Shown in pieces: positions 53,661 through 62,680 of a stretch of DNA of 64,000 bases; the first letter of the stretch is position 1; the number at the start of each line of letters is the position of its first letter. Location of the stretch: the NCBI RefSeq assembly GCF_001746365.1, contig NZ_MJAJ01000007.1, forward strand, positions 105,347 through 169,346. The letters run 5' to 3'. The position numbers were made by a program, and so were the translations under genes. This stretch comes from Streptomyces sp. LUP30 (GTDB taxonomy: Bacteria; Actinomycetota; Actinomycetes; Streptomycetales; Streptomycetaceae). Under the pieces are notes generated by a model. The model was not told the DNA's origin and made no database searches. It worked only from the letters and a program-made list of their open reading frames with translations.

Positions 53661-54115
53661 GCCGGCCGCGCCAGGAGCTGCTCAGCCGCAGCGCCCTCGG
53701 AGTGTTCCGGCTGAACGGCCGGTTCCTCGCCGTGGCCGAGGAACTGGCACGGCCCTCCGGGCTCACGGCAGCCCGCTGGCAGGTGCTCGGAGCCGTGCTG
53801 GGCGAGCCGCTCCCCGTCTCCGGTATCGCCCGCGCCATGGGCATCACCCGGCAGAGCGTGCAGCGCATCGCCGATCTGCTGGTGGAGGGCGGCCTCGCCG
53901 AGTACCGGCCCAACCCGGCCCACCGGCGGGCCAAGCTGCTCGCGCCCACCGCGCAGGGGCGGGCCGCGATCGCCCGGATCGCCCCCGGGCACGCGGCCTT
54001 CGCCGACCGGCTGGCGCGGGAGTTCGGCGAGGCGGAGCTCGCCGAGGCCGTCCACGTCCTGGAACGCCTGTCCACGGTGCTGGACGGGCTGGAGCCGCCT
54101 GTTACGGAACCGTAG
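53657..54115 (+). CDS. MarR-family regulator
   Basis: A 152-aa winged-helix regulator. The DNA-binding part is at about 40-105 (LTAARWQVLGAVLGEPLPVS, MGITRQSVQRIADLLVEGGLAE, PAHRRAKLLAPTAQG). It starts at a GTG inside the stop of the DJ-1 gene and so is translated with it. It probably controls its own operon through the palindrome at 52946. Confidence 0.9.
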   Translation: MSRPRQELLSRSALGVFRLNGRFLAVAEELARPSGLTAARWQVLGAVLGEPLPVSGIARAMGITRQSVQRIADLLVEGGLAEYRPNPAHRRAKLLAPTAQGRAAIARIAPGHAAFADRLAREFGEAELAEAVHVLERLSTVLDGLEPPVTEP

Positions 54116-54207
54116 ACACCGCGCCGCCCTATCCCCCGAACGGCCGGATTATTCTCGCCTCCACACACATGTCTCGATCACACATGTGGCGGAAAGGCGG
54201 CGCTGCG

Positions 54208-56166
54208 ATGGAGAAGCTGGGCCCCGGGGACCCGCAGCGCATCGGCGGCTACCGGCTGCTCGCGCGGCTGGGGGCCGGCGGGATGGGACGGGTGTACCTC
54301 GCCCGCTCGGACCGGGGGCGCACGGTCGCCGTGAAGCTGGTCCGGCGCGAACTGGCCGCGCGCGAGGAGTTCCGGGCGCGCTTCCGCCAGGAGGTGCGCA
54401 ACGCCCAGCGGGTCGGCGGCTTCTGGACGGCCCCCGTCCTCGACGCCGACACCGAGGCCGCCGTGCCCTGGGTGGCCACCGGCTACGTCGCCGGGCCGAG
54501 CCTGCAGCAGGTCGTGAGCCACGACCACGGCCCGTTGCCCGAGCGGTCGGTGCGCATCCTCGCCGCCGGGCTCGCCCACGCGCTCACCAACATCCACGCG
54601 GCCGGCATCGTCCACCGCGACCTGAAGCCGTCCAACGTGATGGTCACCATCGAGGGGCCCCGGGTCATCGACTTCGGCGTCGCGCGGGCGCTGGAGAGCG
54701 TGACCGACGACGGCGGGCTGACCCAGACCGGCGCGGTCGTCGGCTCGCCCGGCTTCATGGCCCCCGAGCAGGTGCGCGGCGACGGGGTCACCCCGGCCAG
54801 CGACGTCTTCTGCCTCGGCTCGGTCATCGCATACGCCGCCACCGGCGTCCTGCCCTTCGGCGCCCCCGACGACGGGGCGCACGCGCTGATGTTCCGCATC
54901 GCCGAGGACGAGCCCGATCTCGCGGGCGTCCCCGAGGGCGTCGCCGACCTGGTCCGCGCCTGTCTGCGCAAGGACCCGGCCGCCCGTCCCTCCCTCGCCC
55001 GCGTCCTGGAGCTCACCGGCGTCGACGACACCGTCTCCGACGGCCGCTCCCGCGACCCGTGGCTGCCCAGCGCGCTGGTGGCCCAGCTCGGCCGGCACGC
55101 CGTGCGGCTCCTCGAGGTGGAGGACCCCGAGAACCCCGAGAACCCCGAGAGCACGGACGGCACGGAGCGGTCGAGGAACACCGCGACCCCGGGGTATCCG
55201 TCGAACCCGGGGAACGCCGACGGCCCGACGGCCGGACTCCCGGCCGGCCGGTTCGGACACCGGACGGGGGGCGCGGCGGCCGAGGAGCACTCCGGGCCGC
55301 GCGGCGACACGCTCGCGCCGGACCACCGCCGCACGCTGATCGCGGGCCCCGACGGAATCCCGCCGCAGACGCCCCCGCCCGGCTCGGACGCCGCCGCGCA
55401 TCCGGCGTACGGGCACGCCCAGCAGCATCCGCACCCGGCTCCCGGCCACGGACACGTGCCCGGGCCGTCGGACGGCTGGTCCGCGGCGCCCGGCATACCG
55501 GCGCCGTACAACCCCTACGCAGACGGCGGCCCGGGCGCGGCCACGCCGCCGTACGGCCCGTACGGACCGGCCGAGCCCGCCGGCGCGCAGGAGCCGCAGC
55601 GGCGCAGCGGCCGGACCACGCTGCTGCTCGTCCTGGTCGCGCTGGTGGTCGCGGTCGCCGCGGGCGGCTCGGTGTACGCGTTCATGAACGGCGACGGCGA
55701 CTCCGGGGCGGACCCGACGGCCGGCGCCTCCACCTCCACGACCCGCTCCGCCGAGACCTCGACGCCGCCCTCGTCGTCCGCGTCCGGGGAGCCGTCCGCC
55801 TCCCCCTCCCCGTCCTCCTCGGCCGGTGGCGTCCCGGCGGCCTTCCTCGGCTCCTGGACGACCACGATCGAGAACGACAGCGGCACGAACACCCGACGGC
55901 TGACCATCACGCAGGGTGAGGTCGGCGACGCCGTGCTCGCTCTGGTCGCCGACGGGGAGGCGTACCACTGCGAGTTCAGCGCCACCCTCACCCGGGCGCC
56001 GGGTGCCGGCGGCCCGCTGCGGATCGGCCCCTCCAAGGTCACCACGGGCCGCCCGCTCTCCTCGTGCAGCCCCGGCGCCGCCTCCGAGATCACCCTGCTC
56101 GCCGACGGCAGGCTCCAGCGCGTCAACACCGGAACGGGCGAGAAACTCATCTACACCAAGAGCTGA
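54208..56166 (+). CDS. Ser/Thr protein kinase with extracytoplasmic C-terminus
   Basis: A 652-aa PASTA-less Hanks-type kinase. The catalytic domain (about 10-270) has the Gly loop LGAGGMGRVYLAR, VAVKLV lysine, HRDLKPSNVM, DFGVAR and APEQV. A long Pro/Gly-rich juxtamembrane region (about 300-470) precedes one membrane helix (TLLLVLVALVVAVAAGGSVYA, about 480-500), then a Ser/Thr-rich linker and a small outer domain (about 550-650) with LGSWTTTIENDSG and two Cys (YHCEF, LSSCS). ATG 54208 has GGAAAGG upstream; 54169 and 54184 lack one. A SLATT-domain gene lies convergent behind it. Confidence 0.92.
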   Translation: MEKLGPGDPQRIGGYRLLARLGAGGMGRVYLARSDRGRTVAVKLVRRELAAREEFRARFRQEVRNAQRVGGFWTAPVLDADTEAAVPWVATGYVAGPSLQQVVSHDHGPLPERSVRILAAGLAHALTNIHAAGIVHRDLKPSNVMVTIEGPRVIDFGVARALESVTDDGGLTQTGAVVGSPGFMAPEQVRGDGVTPASDVFCLGSVIAYAATGVLPFGAPDDGAHALMFRIAEDEPDLAGVPEGVADLVRACLRKDPAARPSLARVLELTGVDDTVSDGRSRDPWLPSALVAQLGRHAVRLLEVEDPENPENPESTDGTERSRNTATPGYPSNPGNADGPTAGLPAGRFGHRTGGAAAEEHSGPRGDTLAPDHRRTLIAGPDGIPPQTPPPGSDAAAHPAYGHAQQHPHPAPGHGHVPGPSDGWSAAPGIPAPYNPYADGGPGAATPPYGPYGPAEPAGAQEPQRRSGRTTLLLVLVALVVAVAAGGSVYAFMNGDGDSGADPTAGASTSTTRSAETSTPPSSSASGEPSASPSPSSSAGGVPAAFLGSWTTTIENDSGTNTRRLTITQGEVGDAVLALVADGEAYHCEFSATLTRAPGAGGPLRIGPSKVTTGRPLSSCSPGAASEITLLADGRLQRVNTGTGEKLIYTKS

Positions 56167-56214
56167 GCGGCCCTTCCGGCCTGCGATCCGCCTGCCCGGT
56201 CCCGGTCCCGGCCC

Positions 56215-56967
56215 TCACCGAGGCTCCGGCGGCCGCTGGCGGGGCATGTTGGGGCGGGCGTTCACCCCGGGCGGGGAGGGGAAGCGGCCGGCGCCCCCGC
56301 CGACGTCCGGCCGGCCGCCGGAGGCGATCGCCGCCTGGATGCCCAGGGGCGCCGGACCGGTCCGGAACTCGACCATCCAGTCGGCCGTCTCCGTGCGCAC
56401 CAGGTCGGTGACGTCCTCCGAGAACCGCCGCAGCACCCCCAGGCACCGCTCGGCGGCCTCGCTCGCCGTGCCCTCGGCCGGGCCCAGCACCTCCCGGACG
56501 CTCTCCGACGCCCAGTCGAACTGCAGCACCTGCAGCCGGCGCTGCACGGCCTGCGCGGTGGCCACGTCCCGCATCCAGCCGGACGTCACGCCGAAGAACC
56601 GGTCCACCGCCACACAGGCCACCGCCAGCAACAGGGCCAGATAGCCCCACGGAGCCACTCCGCCCATCACGCGCGTGAGGTCCAGCAACGGCAGCGCGGC
56701 CCCGCACACCGCCCCGGCCGCCGCGCCGGTGCGCAGCACCCGGGCGCCGCGCCGCTTCCAGACCCGGTCGCCGAGGTACCAGGCGGCGGTCTCCAGCGCG
56801 CCGCGCTCCACCCAGCGGTACAGCTCGTCCAGCCGTTCCGCGGGCTCGCCCCAGTCCCCGAGCGGCAGCGCCCGCCCGGTCAGGTCGCCCGGCCGCAGCC
56901 CGGCCGCGCCCTCACCCCGCCCGTCCTGGGGCGGACCCTCGGGCTGCATCTCCGGCTGCTGAACCAC
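56215..56967 (-). CDS. SLATT-domain (2-TM) membrane protein
   Basis: A 250-aa protein. Residues about 40-190 match the SLATT domain: LDELYRWVERGALETAAWYL, two membrane helices (LRTGAAAGAVCGAALPLL and YLALLLAVACVAVDRFF), then TAQAVQRRLQVLQFDWAS. SLATT proteins are described as pore-forming effectors of nucleotide-signal (SMODS/SLOG) conflict systems, but here no such partner gene is adjacent, and this version is widely conserved in Streptomyces beside the kinase gene, so a housekeeping role is as likely. The C-terminus is Pro/Gly-rich. GTG 56967 has GGGAGT upstream. Confidence 0.75.
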   Translation of the reverse strand: MVQQPEMQPEGPPQDGRGEGAAGLRPGDLTGRALPLGDWGEPAERLDELYRWVERGALETAAWYLGDRVWKRRGARVLRTGAAAGAVCGAALPLLDLTRVMGGVAPWGYLALLLAVACVAVDRFFGVTSGWMRDVATAQAVQRRLQVLQFDWASESVREVLGPAEGTASEAAERCLGVLRRFSEDVTDLVRTETADWMVEFRTGPAPLGIQAAIASGGRPDVGGGAGRFPSPPGVNARPNMPRQRPPEPR

Positions 56968-56989
56968 CCGGCACTCCCTACTGATCCCG

Positions 56990-57049
56990 ACCGGTGGACT
57001 CCGACCGATCCGATGACGCCGACCGATCCCGACCGATCACGTTGCGTGA
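56990..57049. repeat. Degenerate CCGACCGATC repeats
   Basis: Four to five copies of (C)CGACCGATC or CGACCGGT in about 60 bp. The rest of the 318-bp gap (to 57285) is AT-richer around 57095-57130 and probably holds the promoter of the YbaB-recR operon. No RNA gene was recognised. Confidence 0.5.
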
Positions 57050-57285
57050 CACCCGCGACGCTGATGCCGCTGCGCCGGACCTTTCCTACCTCCCAATGGG
57101 TGGCTAAGAGGAAGGTTTTATCGCTTTTACGCCTGGAAGTGGGCCTTGATCAGGTATAGACCGCACCGGTAACTCACTCGAAAGAGTGCTGGGGCGACAC
57201 CCGCACAGACCACGTAGGCTCGTGCCGAGCGGGGTGAAACCCGCTCGTGAGGCACGCCCGACAGTCGTAGACACAGGAGCTGATC

Positions 57286-57630
57286 GTGATTTCCGGTGGT
57301 GGCCAGCCCAACATGCAGCAGCTGCTCCAGCAGGCCCAGAAGATGCAGCAGGACCTGGCCCGCGCTCAGGAGGAGCTGGCGAACACGGAGGTCGACGGGC
57401 AGGCGGGCGGCGGTCTGGTGAGGGCGACGGTGACCGGCTCGGGCGAGCTGCGGGCCCTGCGCATCGACCCGAAGGCGGTCGACCCGGAGGACACCGAGAC
57501 CCTCGCCGACCTGGTCGTCGCGGCCGTCCAGGCGGCCAACGAGAACGCGCAGACGCTGCAGCAGCAGAAGCTCGGCCCGCTGACCCAGGGGCTGGGCGGC
57601 GGCAGCGGCATCCCGGGTCTGCCCTTCTAG
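57286..57630 (+). CDS. YbaB/EbfC nucleoid-associated protein
   Basis: A 114-aa DNA-binding protein that forms a tweezer-like dimer on DNA. Typical parts: [40 protein letters not shown] and [20 protein letters not shown]. It precedes recR, an arrangement conserved in most bacteria and suggestive of a shared role in DNA repair or nucleoid structure. The GTG start follows GGAGCTGATC. It is probably cotranscribed with recR, 90 bp downstream. Confidence 0.95.
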   Translation: MISGGGQPNMQQLLQQAQKMQQDLARAQEELANTEVDGQAGGGLVRATVTGSGELRALRIDPKAVDPEDTETLADLVVAAVQAANENAQTLQQQKLGPLTQGLGGGSGIPGLPF

Positions 57631-57720
57631 CCCGGTCGCAGGCCGGTCCGCCCTTACGCGGACCGGCCCCGGCCGACTACCGTACGTACGGCAAGGAACC
57701 CCAGGAAGGACGGCAGTCCG

Positions 57721-58320
57721 TTGTACGAAGGCGTGGTCCAGGACCTCATCGACGAGCTGGGTCGGTTGCCCGGCGTCGGTCCCAAGAGCGCGCAGCGGAT
57801 CGCCTTTCACATCCTGCAGGCGGAGCCGACGGACGTACGGCGTCTCGCTCACGCCCTCCTGGAGGTCAAGGCGAAGGTCCGCTTCTGCGCGACCTGCGGC
57901 AACGTGGCGCAGGAGGAGCTGTGCGGCATCTGCCGCGACAGCCGCCGCGACCTTTCGGTCATCTGCGTGGTGGAGGAGCCGAAGGACGTCGTCGCGATCG
58001 AGCGCACGCGTGAGTTCCGCGGCAAGTACCACGTCCTGGGCGGCGCGATCAGCCCCATCGAGGGGGTCGGTCCCGATGACCTGCGGATAAGGGAACTCCT
58101 CGCGCGGCTGGCCGACGGCACGGTCACGGAGCTGATCCTGGCCACGGATCCGAACCTGGAGGGCGAGGCCACGGCCACGTACCTCGCCCGCATGATCAAG
58201 CCCATGGGCCTGAAGGTCACCCGCCTGGCCAGCGGCCTCCCTGTGGGCGGCGACCTGGAATACGCGGACGAGGTGACCCTCGGCCGCGCCTTCGAGGGGA
58301 GACGACTCCTAGATGTCTGA
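57721..58320 (+). CDS. recR: Recombination mediator RecR
   Basis: A 199-aa protein that, with RecO and RecF, loads RecA onto SSB-coated gaps. It has an N-terminal helix-hairpin-helix ([20 protein letters not shown]), a four-Cys zinc finger ([16 protein letters not shown] at about 57-72) and a Toprim domain ([33 protein letters not shown]). The start is TTG with AGGAAGGA upstream. The end overlaps the next gene by 8 bp. Confidence 0.97.
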   Translation: MYEGVVQDLIDELGRLPGVGPKSAQRIAFHILQAEPTDVRRLAHALLEVKAKVRFCATCGNVAQEELCGICRDSRRDLSVICVVEEPKDVVAIERTREFRGKYHVLGGAISPIEGVGPDDLRIRELLARLADGTVTELILATDPNLEGEATATYLARMIKPMGLKVTRLASGLPVGGDLEYADEVTLGRAFEGRRLLDV

Positions 58321-58978
58321 CGCCACGCTGCACGCGACCGAGCAGAACCCGGACGACTTCGCGGTCCAGATCGCGGACCAGATCGAGAGCTTCCTGGTGG
58401 CCGTCACCGAGGTGGCGAAGGGCGACGAGCCGGGCTCGGCGGTTCCCTTCCTGCTGCTGGAGGTCTCCCAGTTGCTGCTGGCCGGCGGCCGTCTCGGCGC
58501 CCATGAGGACATCCTCCCCGACGAGCGCTACGAGCCCGACCCGGGTTTCGAGCCGGACGCGGACGAACTGCGGGAGAACCTGGCCCGCCTCCTGGAGCCG
58601 GTCGACGTCTACTCCGAGGTCTTCGACCCCTATGAGCCCCGCAAGGCGCCCGTGCCGGCCCGGATCTCCGACGACCTGGCGGACGTCGTCGCCGACCTGC
58701 GCCACGGCATGGTCCACTACCGGGCCGGCCGCACCGCCGAGGCCCTGTGGTGGTGGCAGTTCTCCTACTTCTCCAACTGGGGCTCCACCGCCTCGGCGAC
58801 CCTGCGCGCCCTGCACTCGGTGCTCGCGCACATCCGTCTGGACCAGCCCCTGGAGGAGCTGGACGGTCTCGACACCGACCAGTCGCCCCTGGGTGACGAG
58901 ACGCTGGAGTTCGAGGCGGGCCGTGTGATGGCGGAGGAGATCGGCGGACAGCTGGGCCTGGGCCCGGTCAACCACTGA
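58313..58978 (+). CDS. DUF5063 domain-containing protein
   Basis: A 221-aa cytoplasmic helical protein of unknown function, conserved behind recR in actinobacteria. Clear segments are [40 protein letters not shown] and [20 protein letters not shown]. It overlaps recR by 8 bp and must be cotranslated. Three 9-bp CCACTGAGA repeats (58972-58998) span its stop codon. Confidence 0.85.
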   Translation: MSDATLHATEQNPDDFAVQIADQIESFLVAVTEVAKGDEPGSAVPFLLLEVSQLLLAGGRLGAHEDILPDERYEPDPGFEPDADELRENLARLLEPVDVYSEVFDPYEPRKAPVPARISDDLADVVADLRHGMVHYRAGRTAEALWWWQFSYFSNWGSTASATLRALHSVLAHIRLDQPLEELDGLDTDQSPLGDETLEFEAGRVMAEEIGGQLGLGPVNH

Positions 58979-59281
58979 GACCACTGAGACCACTGACGGC
59001 CGGGCGCGGGCCCGCGCCGGTGGCGCGTGCCTGCGGGTCCGGGGAACATGTGCGCGGGCGGTGCGGGGTGTGCCGATAGTGCTTGAAACTTAATTCACAG
59101 CTATCACTTCGGCGTCAGTGGGCAGGGAAGTCCCGACGACGGGCGCCCCGCACGTCCTCCGCGGGCCGCGAGTCTCACCATGCGGTACCCGGGAGGCGGA
59201 TTTCGGGCGCTCGTTAGACTGAGCCGACCGCAGTACAAGGGCGTATGTGCGGGAAAGAGACAAACTGAGCGAGGAGCGCAC
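58979..59281. promoter_or_regulatory. Leader region of lysC
   Basis: This 303-bp gap is GC-rich except for an AT-rich patch at about 59083-59107 (TTGAAACTTAATTCACAGC, then TATCAC), the likely promoter. I see no lysine riboswitch or other leader structure. GAGGAG lies 6 bp before the GTG start. Confidence 0.5.
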
Positions 59282-60559
59282 GTGGGCCTTGTCGTGCAGA
59301 AGTACGGAGGCTCCTCCGTAGCCGATGCCGAGGGCATCAAGCGCGTCGCCAAGCGGATCGTGGAAGCGAAGAAGAACGGCCACCAGGTGGTCGTCGTCGT
59401 TTCCGCGATGGGCGACACGACGGACGAGCTGATCGATCTCGCCGAGCAGGTGTCACCGATGCCCAGCGGCCGGGAATTCGACATGCTGCTGACCGCCGGA
59501 GAGCGGATCTCCATGGCGCTGCTGGCGATGGCGATCAAAAACCTGGGCCACAGCGCCCAGTCGTTCACCGGCAGCCAGGCAGGCGTCATCACCGACTCGG
59601 TCCACAACAAAGCCCGGATCATCGACGTCACGCCGGGCCGCATCCGGACCGCGCTGGACGAGGGCAACATCGCCATCGTCGCCGGGTTCCAGGGTGTCAG
59701 CCAGGACAAGAAGGACATCACCACGCTGGGGCGCGGCGGGTCCGACACCACGGCCGTGGCCCTGGCCGCCGCGCTCGACGCCGAGGTCTGCGAGATCTAC
59801 ACCGACGTGGACGGCGTGTTCACCGCCGACCCGCGCGTGGTGAAGAAGGCGCGCAAGATCGACTGGATCGCCTTCGAGGACATGCTGGAGCTCGCGGCCT
59901 CCGGCTCCAAGGTGCTGCTCCACCGCTGTGTGGAGTACGCCCGCCGCTACAACATCCCGATCCACGTCCGGTCGTCCTTCAGCGGACACGAGGGCACGTG
60001 GGTCAGCAGTGCACCGATCGAGCAAGGGGACAAGCCGGTGGAGCAGGCCATCATCTCCGGTGTCGCGCACGACACCTCCGAGGCCAAGGTCACGGTCGTC
60101 GGCGTGCCGGACAAGCCGGGCGAGGCCGCCGCGATCTTCCGGACGATCTCCGACGCCGAGATCAACATCGACATGATCGTGCAGAACGTGTCCGCGGCCT
60201 CCACCGGCCTGACGGACATCTCCTTCACCCTTCCCAAGGCCGAGGGCCGCAAGGCCATCGACGCCCTGGAGAAGAACCGGGCCGGCATCGGCTTCGAGTC
60301 GCTGCGCTACGACGACCAGATCGGAAAGATCTCCCTGGTCGGCGCAGGGATGAAGACCAACCCGGGCGTCACGGCCGACTTCTTCAAGGCCCTGGCCGAC
60401 GCGGGCGTCAACATCGAGCTCATCTCGACCTCCGAGATCCGCATCTCGGTCGTGACCCGCGCCGACGACGTCAACGAGGCGGTGCGCGCCGTGCACAGCG
60501 CCTTCGGGCTCGACTCCGACAGCGACGAGGCCGTCGTCTACGGGGGCACCGGGCGTTGA
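59282..60559 (+). CDS. lysC: Aspartokinase
   Basis: A 425-aa enzyme phosphorylating aspartate, the first step towards lysine, threonine, methionine and diaminopimelate. The kinase domain (about 1-245) begins [15 protein letters not shown] and includes [18 protein letters not shown] and [13 protein letters not shown]. Two ACT domains follow ([40 protein letters not shown]) for feedback inhibition by lysine and threonine. GTG 59282 has GAGGAG upstream. An internal start at 60038 probably yields a separate beta subunit. It overlaps asd by 4 bp. Confidence 0.98.
   Translation: MGLVVQKYGGSSVADAEGIKRVAKRIVEAKKNGHQVVVVVSAMGDTTDELIDLAEQVSPMPSGREFDMLLTAGERISMALLAMAIKNLGHSAQSFTGSQAGVITDSVHNKARIIDVTPGRIRTALDEGNIAIVAGFQGVSQDKKDITTLGRGGSDTTAVALAAALDAEVCEIYTDVDGVFTADPRVVKKARKIDWIAFEDMLELAASGSKVLLHRCVEYARRYNIPIHVRSSFSGHEGTWVSSAPIEQGDKPVEQAIISGVAHDTSEAKVTVVGVPDKPGEAAAIFRTISDAEINIDMIVQNVSAASTGLTDISFTLPKAEGRKAIDALEKNRAGIGFESLRYDDQIGKISLVGAGMKTNPGVTADFFKALADAGVNIELISTSEIRISVVTRADDVNEAVRAVHSAFGLDSDSDEAVVYGGTGR
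60038..60559 (+). CDS. lysC: Aspartokinase beta subunit, internal in-frame start
   Basis: GTG 60038 lies in frame inside lysC, with AAGGGG 8 bases upstream (60024-60029). The resulting 173-aa protein, starting [20 protein letters not shown], consists of the two ACT domains. Alpha2-beta2 aspartokinases with such an internal beta start are known in Corynebacterium and Bacillus, so the same is likely here. It shares the stop of the full-length gene. Confidence 0.6.
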   Translation: MEQAIISGVAHDTSEAKVTVVGVPDKPGEAAAIFRTISDAEINIDMIVQNVSAASTGLTDISFTLPKAEGRKAIDALEKNRAGIGFESLRYDDQIGKISLVGAGMKTNPGVTADFFKALADAGVNIELISTSEIRISVVTRADDVNEAVRAVHSAFGLDSDSDEAVVYGGTGR

Positions 60560-61617
60560 TCTCGGCAACGCGCCGACCGACGCTCGCGGTCGTGGGGGCG
60601 ACCGGGGCGGTCGGCACGGTCATGCTGCGGATCCTGTCCCAGCGTGCAGACGTCTGGGGCGAGATCAGACTCGTCGCCTCGCCGCGATCGGCCGGCCGCA
60701 AGCTGGCCGTGCGCGGCGAGGAGGTCGAGGTGCTGGCCCTGTCGGAGGAGGTCTTCGACGGGGTCGACGTCGCGATGTTCGACGTCCCCGACGAGGTCGC
60801 CGCGCACTGGGCGCCGGTCGCCGCCGCCCGGGGCGTGGTCGTGGTCGACAACTCCGGCGCCTTCCGGATGGATCCGGACGTGCCGCTGGTGGTCCCCGAG
60901 GTCAACGGGCACACGGTGCGCAACCGGCCGCGCGGGATCGTCGCCAACCCCAACTGCACCACACTGTCGATGATCGTCGCCCTGGGCGCGCTGCACGCCG
61001 AGTACGGGCTGCGCGAGCTGGTGGTGTCCTCGTACCAGGCGGTCAGCGGGGCCGGGCGGGCCGGGGTCGAGACGCTGCGGCAGCAGATCGCGCTGGTCGC
61101 CGGCACCGAGCTGGGCACGCACCCGGGCGACGTGCGGCGGGCCGTCGGCGACAACACGGGGCCGTTCCCGGAGCCGGTCGCGCTGAACGTCGTCCCGTGG
61201 GCGGGGTCGCTGCGCGAGGACGGTTGGTCCTCGGAGGAGATGAAGGTGCGGGACGAGTCCCGCAAGATCCTCGGGCTGCCGAAGCTGCCGGTGGCCGTGA
61301 CCTGCGTGCGCGTCCCCGTCGTCACCACGCACTCGCTCACCGTCCACGCCCGCTTCCAGGACGAGGTCACCGTCGGCGGGGCCCGCGAGATCATCGCGAC
61401 GGCTCCCGGCGTCGTCCTCTTCGACAACCCGGCGGCGGGGGAGTTCCCCACGCCCGCCGACGTGGTCGGCACCGACCCGACCTGGGTGGGCCGGGTGCGG
61501 CGGGCCCTGGACGACCCGACGGCGCTGGAGCTGTTCGTGTGCGGGGACAACCTGCGCAAGGGGGCCGCACTGAACACGGCGCAGATCGCGGAACTGCTGG
61601 CGGCGGAGCTGTCCTGA
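60556..61617 (+). CDS. asd: Aspartate-semialdehyde dehydrogenase
   Basis: A 353-aa NADPH enzyme reducing aspartyl phosphate to the semialdehyde, the step after aspartokinase. N-terminal [18 protein letters not shown] binds NADP; the catalytic Cys is in [13 protein letters not shown] (about 135); [13 protein letters not shown] and the later [15 protein letters not shown] with the catalytic His match the family. The start is a TTG within the lysC stop (TTGA), so translation is coupled. Length is normal. Confidence 0.97.
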   Translation: MISATRRPTLAVVGATGAVGTVMLRILSQRADVWGEIRLVASPRSAGRKLAVRGEEVEVLALSEEVFDGVDVAMFDVPDEVAAHWAPVAAARGVVVVDNSGAFRMDPDVPLVVPEVNGHTVRNRPRGIVANPNCTTLSMIVALGALHAEYGLRELVVSSYQAVSGAGRAGVETLRQQIALVAGTELGTHPGDVRRAVGDNTGPFPEPVALNVVPWAGSLREDGWSSEEMKVRDESRKILGLPKLPVAVTCVRVPVVTTHSLTVHARFQDEVTVGGAREIIATAPGVVLFDNPAAGEFPTPADVVGTDPTWVGRVRRALDDPTALELFVCGDNLRKGAALNTAQIAELLAAELS

Positions 61618-61728
61618 CGCGAGGGCGCTGACCAGGGCTTCGTCGGATTGTAAGATCTTTCAAGCAATGTGAGCCGGTCGATGGTCCGAACCACTTGTAA
61701 CGGACACCTTTGGCATCCGAAGATTTTC

Positions 61729-61764
61729 CTCCCCGCCCTCCGCAACCGTGCGCAGGGCGGGGAG
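61729..61764 (+). terminator. Hairpin terminator after asd
   Basis: CTCCCCGCCCT (61729-61739) pairs with AGGGCGGGGAG (61754-61764) around a 14-base loop, followed by CGTCTTTG. Between asd and the sigma gene (352 bp) I see this hairpin and AT-rich stretches at about 61645-61725; no gene. Confidence 0.75.
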
Positions 61765-61969
61765 CGTCTTTGCGGTCACCCTTCGGTGTGCGCAGGCGTG
61801 TGAACGATCACAGCGTATGGGGACGCCGTGGTCCGGGCGTGGGGACGCCCGTTCCTATGGGACACAGGGGAAGAGCGGGACACATGAGACGGGTGCGCGG
61901 GGCCTTGGCCGACGCAAAAGAGACGCCGGACGCGTACAACCCCCATGGGGGGAAGTGTGTCCAACAGGC

Positions 61970-62680
61970 GTGGCAGAGGTACTCGAACTCCCGGTGGCGC
62001 CCCTCGGCGCGGCCCTACGGCCGCCGCGCGGCGCCGTGCGGCCCCGCACGTCCGGCGTGCCCGGCGGCATGCCGGTGATCGCGCCCATGCCCGCAGCGCG
62101 GCCCGCCCGCGTCCCCAGTCAGCGTGACGGCGCCGAAGCCGCCGGAGCCGCAGAGACCCCCGGAGCCGCGGAGAACGCCGTGGCGGCCGGCACCACCGTC
62201 GACCACCTCACCGAGACCTACCGGGCGCACTACCGCTCCCTGCTGGGGCTCGCCGCCCTCCTCCTCGACGACACCGCCTCCTGCGAGGACGTCGTCCAGG
62301 AGGCCTTCATCCGCGTCCACTCCGCGCGCAAGCGCGTCCGCGACCCGCAGAAGACCCTCGCCTACCTGCGCCAGACGGTCGTCAACCTCTCCCGCTCCGC
62401 CCTGCGCCGCCGCATCCTCGGCCTGAAGCTGCTCTCCAAGCCGATGCCGGACATGGCCAGCGCGGAGGAGGGCGCCTACGACCAGCTGGAGCGCGACTCG
62501 CTCATCAAGGCGATGAAGGGCCTGCAGCGCCGTCAGCGCGAGGTCCTCGTGCTGCGCTACTTCGCGGACATGACCGAGGCCCAGGTCGCCGAGACCCTCG
62601 GGATCTCCCTCGGCTCGGTCAAGGCGTACGGCTCGCGCGGGATCGCCGCCCTGCGCATAGCCATGGAGGAGCCGGCGTGA
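61970..62680 (+). CDS. SigE-family RNA polymerase sigma factor
   Basis: A 236-aa ECF-type sigma factor. A Pro/Ala-rich N-terminal extension (about 1-68) precedes region 2 (TYRAHYRSLLGLAALLLDDT, SCEDVVQEAFIRVHSARKR) and region 4 (LQRRQREVLVLRYFADMTEA, LGISLGSVKAYGSRGIAALR). The start is uncertain: GTG 61970 is preferred because the reading begins as MAEVLELPVAPLG, with GGGGGGAAG some 15 bp upstream. It overlaps the next gene by GTGA, which makes the membrane protein behind it a candidate anti-sigma factor. Confidence 0.85.
   Translation: MAEVLELPVAPLGAALRPPRGAVRPRTSGVPGGMPVIAPMPAARPARVPSQRDGAEAAGAAETPGAAENAVAAGTTVDHLTETYRAHYRSLLGLAALLLDDTASCEDVVQEAFIRVHSARKRVRDPQKTLAYLRQTVVNLSRSALRRRILGLKLLSKPMPDMASAEEGAYDQLERDSLIKAMKGLQRRQREVLVLRYFADMTEAQVAETLGISLGSVKAYGSRGIAALRIAMEEPA

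Noticed and set aside
56968..57285. Possible SRP (4.5S) RNA upstream of ybaB
   Set aside because: The conserved apical-loop motif of SRP RNA (GGTCCGGAAGGAAGCAG-like) is absent.
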